DNA from: Hysterangium stoloniferum
Lineage: Eukaryota > Basidiomycota > Agaricomycetes > Hysterangiales > Hysterangiaceae
Length of the DNA stretch: 64,000 nucleotides
Direction: 5' to 3'
Assembly: GCA_015178975.1 (NCBI GenBank)
Contig: WHVD01000031.1
Span: 558,001-622,000 of the forward strand
Of the stretch, positions 56,671 through 64,000 are shown one piece after another. The notes beneath the pieces were generated by a model. The model had not been told where the DNA came from and made no database searches. It saw only the letters and a list, made by a program, of their open reading frames with translations. The stretch's first letter is position 1. Every line of letters starts with the position of its first letter. A program made the position numbers and the translations under genes.

Positions 56671-57660
56671 CGTTTGTTCAATCTTCAACTTTAATATGGA
56701 CGAACGGGTGCAGTGCTTTCGGAAGTAAAACCCGGAGGGTCACGTGTTCTATGGATATCTCCCATTAATTAACGTCTTCATGCTCGTCGAACGGGTGAAT
56801 CATTTATCTGAATGCCATTTTTTGCCTGTCGATCCAGCGCCGTCACTTCTCAACCAGACGTGACTCACTGCAGTGAAATTGCAAATTCCAGATGACAACA
56901 TCTGTAAGCAAACTTTATCTCATCATCGCTGCCAACCTTCTGTCCTTTGAAGGCATATGCGCAGTCTGGTAGAGCTACTCATTAGGAACTAGGTGACGGT
57001 GACCCATGCCTTGATCGGTATATTCTTTATATAACTCTAGCTTTTCGGGCAGAATCTTCAGCGCCATCCACGCTATTCTTCATTCATACCTGCTATATCA
57101 ACAATTCTTTTCTGAAACGCGATTATAACGAAATTGGGAGAGGTATATCGTTGTGGTAATAACAGAAATCAATTCTATCTACTAGAACATTTTATGTTAA
57201 TCCTGCCAGAATCCCAAGACGATTTACAATTACGGTAGGAAATGATTATTTTGTTTGCTTCACGCCCGCCTCCGTCCATGCATAGACAAGAATCGCCGAC
57301 TTTTATCAATGGCTTATGGCCAAGAAGGACGCTCGAAGACTACAGTTTAATTTCAGTTTCAATAGGGTCCAACTTGTGAAGGTACGGCAACATGCATGAT
57401 GCAGGAAGAGCTGTGGTGAACTAATGACACGTTTGTTCGTAGCGTATATTAAAAAATAGGTTTTACAGCGTCATAGTCGCTGGTGCCTTCCCTCAAGGGG
57501 CGCAGCATAAGAAGCGCTCCTTGTCAGGAATCCAAACTTCAAATTACGCCGACAACCCCGACTGATGTCGGTCTGGCCGACATCAAATTACTGGCTGTAG
57601 CAATTTGATTGATTCTAGCACTGATATAAAAAGCCTTGGAGTGTACCTCTCTGCTCCGAG
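56671..57660. other. Upstream region of receptor 3; no gene seen
   Basis: About 1 kb without a supported frame. It should include the promoter of receptor 3. Confidence 0.4.
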
Positions 57661-59098
57661 ATGGCGCTTCGGGCGACGACAACACAATGTACCCAGTTAG
57701 CCAATGACAAGTGCAATACCCACCTTACTCGTGGAGAGCTTATTGGTCTAGTGGTTGGATCATAATTCTCTTTTCAAACGTTGCTAGTAGTAACTTATCA
57801 TCTTCTCGATACGTTAGTTAATGGTAGAGTGGGGGCTGTTGTCGATCACTGCCGTGTTGTGGTTGTTTCTAGTGGTAGCAGTGAGATAAAAAACCACCTT
57901 TAATTCACGCTCCTCCCCACAACCTTGATTTCCTCATAGGTTCGAACTTCACGGTACATGCAGAAATTCCCTGAGGCACGATGGCGCAATATCATCAAGA
58001 CGCCAATCGAAATATATGTGGTGAGTTTGTAGAATTTCTGACGATAACGTCTGACCGTTCAATCTTTAGCTATCGCTCTTCCTCGCGGACATCATTCATG
58101 GAGCCGGAAGTGTGCTCGCGGTCAGATGGCTAGCTCAAGGTGTTGTGTTTTGCGGAACATATTGTACGGTACAAGGTCAGAAGCATGTATAAGGCCATTG
58201 CAGGAGTCATCTTATGTTCATAAAGGGGTCTTATTACAAGGGGGGGGGACTCTCGTTGCGCTGTCAACATTGGTGGGTGTGCCGCTATGGCACAGTCGCC
58301 TCCTGTTCATAACACTTTTCAGGCTATCGCAGTGCATACTTTCTCTATAGTATTTCTCAAAAAAGGAGCATCATCAATTAATCTTGCCATTGTCGTCGTT
58401 GGCATGGTGTGGTTTTACATAATCCTATTCATTGGGATCTCGGTTGGGATACACTCCAAGCCCGACGATCTATTCTATTCACCTTCACCGTGAGTTATTT
58501 CCTTTTTCCTTAAGTTCTATGTTAGCATTAAATCAATTGATAGCTATTGGTGCTTCATCAGCTCTCAGTTCACCTTGGAGAGAGTCGTAGGAGAATATGC
58601 CTGGCTCTGGCTCACCGCTCTGGTATCCTTGTTACTCTATGTTTTATTATTCTTCTTTCTTCGTGGAAACCTCGTTTACAATGAGAAATCATGGAAGAAA
58701 TTAGAATTTCGACGGATTGGCCAACAAAAGTTCTTACTAGGAGGGTACTCTGTTGCTAAAGACGCCTTCATTATGTTAATGTGAGTCCCTCTTACGCGCA
58801 GTCCAGGGAGCCGTGGGTTGGCTGACTCAAGGATAGCTACCCGATCTCGTACATAGGTTTGATATTGGGATTATCCATCGTCAGGTGGATCGATTTTATT
58901 CCTCAAGTACATGATCCGCAGCGTCCCGACAAACACACTGTACCTATCGCTGTCATCTTCGTGGCACAGGGCATCTTTGCATTGAGTGGCGTTGTAAATG
59001 TTGTCTTACTGGCATACACCCGCCCATCGCTCCTCGTGGTTGAACCTCTGTATCCCAGAGTGGTCCAGGAAACGAAACCCCAAGAAACATTCGATTAA
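57661..59098 (+). CDS. Seven-helix receptor 3 (Git3/cAMP-receptor-like GPCR)
   Basis: Third paralogue, in the opposite direction. The start chosen is ATG 57661 (exon 1 of 93 bases, with TQCTQLANDKC aligning to receptor 1). Exon 2 (LMVEWGLLSITAVLWLFLVVA) ends at a GTGAGATAA donor, in phase with exon 3 (VRTSRYMQKFPEARW). Later exons give LSLFLADIIHGAGSVLAVRW, CGTYC, the block LLQGGGTLVALSTL with a run of nine G that keeps frame, AIAVHTFSIVFLKKGASS, YWCFIS, ERVVGEYAWLWLTALVSLLL, GLILGLSIVRWIDFIPQ-like and PIAVIFVAQGIFALSGVV. The stop is at 59096-59098. It looks intact, with a single Cys in the YWC loop as in its relatives. Confidence 0.75.
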
Positions 59099-59656
59099 CC
59101 CTACTACCTCTGTGTCCTCTCTGACGTTTTTTGTATTCTATGGGATTCCATGGTGGGCGAGTCAATTCATCGGAGTATTGTGTCTTTTGTCCTGGTTCAT
59201 ATTCCATTAGTTTTATTTCTCAGCGAGAATTATTTTATAGTATTCACATTAAATGCTTCACATGTACCACAGATGTTTATTATATAATTTTTTTTCCTGG
59301 ACTCAAACTATGCGGTGTTGCATTTACATAAATATTTCACCTGGACATTGTCGGCACCTGTGCAATCCTCCTCACCGAGGATTTGCAGCCAAGATCGGCG
59401 TATTGGTGGAAATGGGAGATTATGCAGTATTTAGTGCATACCTTCACTGACCATGACCTTGAAACCGCTCCATTTTTCTCGTTGCTCGTTGCCTTGTACA
59501 AACATTGAATCTACTATTTTACGGCCACTCTGAGAATTATGAGAGGATGGACTGATGATAGATCAGGCCACGGTTATCCGAAGGAAATCACTAGCAACTA
59601 GCTTACGTCCAATTAACATTTCATTACAATCCACAATCCACTAGTGTCGATCGGGA
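59099..59656. other. No gene seen; 3' flank of receptor 3
   Basis: Only short frames of no recognisable family. Confidence 0.4.
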
Positions 59657-59853
59657 TTAGGCTATAACATCTAGACTGGCGAGAAAGTCCAGACCATTGT
59701 GATCCAGAACTGCTGCTGTTGCCAAAGTCCTACAGACAGTTTCTTCCTGTGGTAAATCTTTCACTTCCACCTGCTTGTTCGGCTTCTTATCCCGAGCCTT
59801 GTCCCTGTGTCTTATACGTGTCTTCGACAGTCGGTAAATGGAGTATTTTCTAA
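59657..59853 (-). CDS. Possible terminal exon of an unrecognised gene
   Basis: A minus-strand frame runs from an acceptor-like ATATTAG at about 59.85 kb to a stop at 59657. It reads IYRLSKTRIRHRDKARDKK, then PQEETVCRTLATAAVL and ends LDFLASLDVIA. It has no ATG, and its hydrophilic helix-like composition looks coding. I found no matching upstream exon, and the family is unknown. Confidence 0.25.
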
Positions 59854-60624
59854 TATATATAGTCTTTGAAGCCTTGATGCGTACACAGGGTTGACTTAAG
59901 GGAGGGTGTAGCTTAGTCCAGCTTCAATATAGAATTGTGTGATTCGCAAATTCGCGTTTCGAGTGGCGCATCCAAGTTCAAAGCTCAGAAGTTTATGCTA
60001 AGAACGCGTCTGGAAGTGCTATTAACAAGCACGTGAGATTTGGCAAAATAATTATGTGCCACGTTGCCAGCGGAAGAATGTTTACGTCTACTCATACCTT
60101 GACATTTGGCACAAAGTGTCCTATCGAGCTGTTTGCATCACTGAATATATGGGCGTAGATTTCCTCCACAGCGTCTGAAAAATCATCATAACTCTCCTTC
60201 CTGATGGGTTAATATATTCGAAGCTCGCTAGTCTCCTGAATCGAAGGTACAGGATAGCAAGAGGGAGTGTTTTGGGACATACCACCACCCCGCATCTGAC
60301 ACATGATTCAACCTGTGTTATGCCCACCCGAATTCACGTTCTGCAACCTCCGCAAAAGCTCTTGAACTGTTATTAAATAGGCTCAAGACAAGTAACAGCA
60401 CTCAGTCTGAATATATTTTTCGGAAATGAATTCGCTTGAAGTAGATTTGGAAGATGCATAGGGGGTTGGTGTGGTTGTCTGACACACCACAGGCTGGGTA
60501 TAGACATCGGATGATATATATTAGGTGAAATGATGTATACATGGGGGGACAATTGTAGATAGCCTATAGTGAAATCGATGCAAAGGAACACAGATTTCCA
60601 ACCCTGAGAACTATCCGAAAGCAG
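59854..60624. other. No gene seen
   Basis: Frames of 60-72 residues on the minus strand (60121-60327, 60373-60591) lack recognisable features. Confidence 0.35.
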
Positions 60625-61562
60625 TCACCAGTCACCCTGCATCCTACTCAGCCGGAGTATAATATTTTTCCGCCTTGCACTAACTCTTCCAATTGAAAAA
60701 ACACCGGTGATAAAGGGTACTGTTGCAAGGCCGGTGAATGAGACCACTATGGCCACCGGGAGGGGATGTTGAGACCATGTATATGTATATAGACCCGCTA
60801 GCATGCACATGGCACCTAATACAAGGAACAACATAGGCACGAAAAGCGACATGCTATACCAAGGAATAGCCCATTTGTCAATCCCAGACAACGGCGTGCT
60901 CTGCAATGGATCGCCGTCTTCTCGCTCCATGGAGGGCTTCGGGGCCGGTTTTCGGCAATGGAGATCGGCTTGTTCGGATGTCTCCCTCGCTCGCGCTGCG
61001 AAAACCTTCTGAAGAAAGTCCTTTTCAGCGTTTGTAAGCCGCTGAAACCACCGGGAGGTGAGAAAAGCTAGACAAGCTGATATTAGGTCGAGGATGAGTC
61101 CGGAGATATACAATGCGTTTGTAGCGCGGATGGCGGGTCCATCCAAGTCCGACTGCTCATGGAATGCAGCGTTCATTATGGTTGATTGTATGGCGGATAG
61201 AAAGGTAGCCTGAGATAACGCGATATGGTGAGTAATGCCAACGATTGTATTGAACCTGTTGGACGGCGAAGACATACCGCGAGAGCAAGGATTTCAAAGC
61301 CCTTGCAGAGGACGTCGAGGTAATCTGTATGCGAGTCATGGCTTGAGCTGGGATCCTCCATTCCTGAGAAGTAGAATATATTGTTGATTAAAACGTTTGG
61401 TGGGTAAAGTGTAGAGAAATTACCCTTTTCTAAACTCTCAGGTTCTGCGTATGCGAATGACTTGCCTCGCAACGTATTTTTGCGCTCGTTGATTGGTATA
61501 GACATGGTGCTGCTCGTTGAAAAACTGAACTCAGTCTGAGGCAAGGGAGTTCTCGTGGACAT
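60625..61562 (-). CDS. Hypothetical multi-span membrane protein, three exons
   Basis: Exons are 61424-61562, 61278-61363 and 60625-61209. The introns of 60 and 68 bases have GT-AG ends, and all joints keep frame, giving about 269 residues. The start is ATG 61560-61562 (MSTRTPLPQTEFSFS); an ATG further upstream in frame lies inside the palindrome and is less likely. Three or four hydrophobic helices are visible: ALYISGLILDLISACLAFL, WYSMSLFVPMLFLVLGAMCM and PVAIVVSFTGLATVPFITGV. A charged loop with Pro lies between the first two. The C-terminus is basic (RKNIILRLSRMQGDW). Such small membrane proteins are common in mushrooms but have no assigned role that I know. Confidence 0.65.
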
Positions 61563-61580
61563 CGTTGTACAGAGCATCAC

Positions 61581-61683
61581 AGAGTATTTGCAACTAATAT
61601 ATATCAGCAAAACTGAATTGGTTCCTGATATTCATATTAGGAACAATTCAGTTTAGCTAATATATATTAGTTGCAAATACTCT
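61581..61683. repeat. 103-bp palindrome upstream of the membrane protein gene
   Basis: Arms of about 45 bases reading AGAGTATTTGCAACTAATAT and its mirror lie on both sides of GATATTCATATT. Few mismatches are seen. The left end is 19 bases from the chosen start codon, so it lies in the 5' leader or core promoter of that gene. Confidence 0.85.
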
Positions 61684-62737
61684 CAGAATACGAAGGGTAG
61701 TTTAAGTTAACCTCTTTAGCTTGTCAGAACTAATAACCTGTGGCAAATATTACGTGTCATGGTAAGGTGTCAATTTGCCAAACGTTGTGTGCCATGACCT
61801 CGCGTCTGGTTCACGAGAGCCTTCCTTACATGGTTGTGCAATTCACGTGTTTTCAATGATTTTCGACAATTTTAACTATGCGGCGTTGTAAATTACATCT
61901 TAGATTATTGTTTAACTCTGTCACACACTTATACATAGAGCTTCGTTGAATTCCCACCCGCACTACACGACCCGGGTAGCCTTATTTCCCCCATATGAAC
62001 ACCCAGCCCGTCAAGTTCCGTGATTGCGGCTTAACACGAATGAATGTCAGCTGATAGGTGACTTCAACTCGAGTCCAAATCAGTGAGCTTCAGGGAAGAT
62101 GGAAAAATTTTATAGAAAAAATTGTAAATTAAATTTTAATAGCTACGTGATCAAGCAATATACCCCGTTGTAAATGAGGAAATCCTTGCGATGTGGTAGT
62201 GTGTAGGAAAATAAAATGTTCGGGAAAAAATAATGATCATCAGGGGATCACACCACTCCAACATTTCATTTAAAAATTACATTGATCATGTTTTACGTAG
62301 TATTTACAATTTATTTCGGCACATCCCGGAATTGGCCGGAACGCATGATAGGGTAACTGGATATCACATTACCCATTTTCTGTGACATCGGGCACCTGAG
62401 GGTTTAGCGATCTTTCGGCACACTTGAGGTCGTTCACGAACAAAATGGCTGTTATATTAAAGCTTAAAGACGATAATTAAAACATTGAAACCGACCGCAT
62501 TAGCCGTGTAAGAAAGTGAACATCAGTGAAGTTGTTGGTTGAGGACCTTCGTGCAATCACGGTTAACGGGATTTTGTGACATGAACGGGCTCTTTTTTCT
62601 GGTCTAAAGAGTCCTCCCTCTCATCAGTCGAGGCTACTTTTGATTTGTCCAGGAGTACGTCTTCAGCGAGTCTATTTAACAGAGATTTGAATTCGCTACA
62701 TGCGGCCTGATAACAAATTAATAGAACTCAAACTTGA
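61684..62737. other. Intergenic; orphan MULE-like end at about 61974
   Basis: No gene is seen. GGGTAGCCTTATTTCCCCCATATGAA at 61974-61999 matches the terminal repeat of the element at 38768-39469 with a couple of changes; no inverted partner was found nearby. Confidence 0.45.
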
Positions 62738-63900
62738 CTACTCGACACGCGGAGGTAGACTCACACCGTACATGCTGATCTCTGTCGCACCCAATATGTA
62801 CATATCATCATCGCCAGGACGTGTCAGATATATTACGAATATGTCGGGTCCATTCTTGGTCGGTGCCTTGAATACTACACGGTTGCCCACTCGAGAAGTT
62901 AAGCATCCCCGGAAGACGCGGACACCAAGTGGGCAGGAGGCGCCTGGAAGCGACGGTTGTATCAGGATCATTGTGCTAAATGACGCAACCACGTTATTAG
63001 CAAAGAATTTGTGCAGGATGGATAGTCTAGCCATTAACCTGATCAACGGGTACAGGGGGCTAATTGCAACCGGATCGTCGGGATGTTGGTATGGGTGGCC
63101 TGGGGGATATTTGAATATGTAATCTCCGATGAAACTTTTCCAACGATCTTGGAGTAGATACATGTCCTCGGCGAGCGTTGTGCCGTAGTGGTGGAAAAAT
63201 TGAATCGCTTTCATTGCCTGTGGAAAGAGTATGAGCGAATATGATTAAAACGCCATATGGCCGGATCGTACCAAAAACGCGCCACTATCCCCAGCGATTA
63301 TATGAATCTGCAGCAATATTATTCTTAAGAGCTTGAACATTGAAATGTGACGTACATTTTTTATAGTATGCCAATTCCTGCACAGATCGAGGTAAAGTTT
63401 TTTCGCAGTATGTACTTTGAATAATAATTAGGAAAAGCAAGACATGGCCAAAGGTGTTCGCACTCATATTGGCTTCATTATCCCGCATGAAATGGATCCC
63501 GCTGTACATGGTAGTGTAACTATAGTATCTTGTCAGTATGAAATAGATCTGTGTAAAGTTGACAACAATCTTACGAGAGATTGGAATAACTCCTGATCTC
63601 GAAAGGGCTGGGGAAATGGGTCATTGCTAGGCTCTTATTAAATAGGATATTGAGATATGGCTGACCAGTTGAGTACCTCGAGCATATTTTGGAAAACATC
63701 ACGTCCCATTTCGGCAACCAGGTTTGAATCTTCAGTGATAGGTCAGTGTGAAAACGTACAAATATAGGGAGATAATGACCGAAAAGTCGCCTAGGACTTT
63801 GTGAACTACGGAGAGGAGCGGTTGACGGTAGAAAGACAACCCAGTCCTTCAATATTCTGTGCGATGCCCGCCCATGTTTTTCACCACTGACACAGGACAT
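62738..63900 (-). CDS. Hypothetical multi-exon gene
   Basis: At least four exons are suggested. The first runs from ATG 63900 to a GTAAGATT donor near 63.57 kb. The second starts at 63519 with YTTMYSGIHFMRDNEANMSA and runs to about 63.35 kb. A short one reads IIAGDSGAFL (about 63.28 kb). The last, from about 63.21 kb, reads AMKAIQFFHHYGTTLAED and ends at a stop at 62738. The last exon contains YPPGHPYQHPDDPVAISPLY and a beta-rich C-terminus. The first joint keeps frame; the joint between exons 2 and 3 is unsure. I do not recognise the family. Upstream exons beyond the window cannot be excluded. Confidence 0.4.
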
Positions 63901-64000
63901 GGGTGAGAATTAGGAGACAAGAATAAAGCCGCATGTTCAAACTTTTTGTAAAGGAGGGTTTTAGGAGGAACGAAGGGGGATGTCACGTGCTCGTTGGGTT

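Noticed and set aside
57661-59098. Receptor 3 as a pseudogene because exon 2 seems to run into TAA
   Set aside because: The GTGAGATAA at that point is a good splice donor in phase with exon 3, and the homologous donors in receptors 1 and 2 lie at the same place.

Overview
The window reads as a repeat-rich stretch of a filamentous fungal genome, most likely a basidiomycete of the Agaricomycetes. The signs are many short GT-AG introns of about 50-70 bases, an F-box family typical of mushrooms, a family of Git3-like seven-helix receptors, a Plavaka-type DNA transposon and chromodomain-bearing Ty3/Gypsy elements. It is not bacterial: there are no operons, Shine-Dalgarno sites or CRISPR arrays.

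Left third (1 to about 28.6 kb): a pile of nested transposons. A Ty3/Gypsy chromovirus (called Y here) sits inside the pol of a relative (X), with a 5-bp target repeat at its two outer ends. Y carries a Tc1 element in gag and a solo LTR in its chromodomain. The two halves of X and Y now lie on opposite strands, so the block has been rearranged. A third, older relative (C) lies on the minus strand. C and Y both keep an extra reading frame (ORF3) downstream of pol. On the plus strand, pieces of one Plavaka-like DNA transposon run from about 15.2 to 28.5 kb, split by LTR-family insertions that have matching 5-bp target repeats (GTATG, ATCTG, TCTCC).

Middle (28.6 to about 45.6 kb): first a CpG-poor stretch with a tRNA-like sequence, then CpG-richer DNA with Gypsy integrase remains, two facing F-box copies forming an inverted repeat, several hypothetical minus-strand genes, a near-perfect palindrome, a MULE-derived element with terminal inverted repeats, a full-length intron-rich sugar transporter gene (40.1-43.4 kb), and hAT and Ty1/Copia remnants.

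Right third (45.8 to 64 kb): three paralogous seven-helix receptor genes, two in tandem on the minus strand and one on the plus strand. They are separated by a CpG-poor transposon island (about 51.5-56.1 kb) that holds an 18-bp minisatellite, Tc1 remnants and old LTRs. The end of the window has a three-exon membrane protein gene, a second palindrome just upstream of it, and a multi-exon hypothetical gene.

The host genes most likely to be working are the sugar transporter, the three receptors and the 60.6-61.6 kb membrane protein. Transporter and receptors would all act at the plasma membrane in nutrient or signal sensing, but no shared regulation is visible in the sequence.
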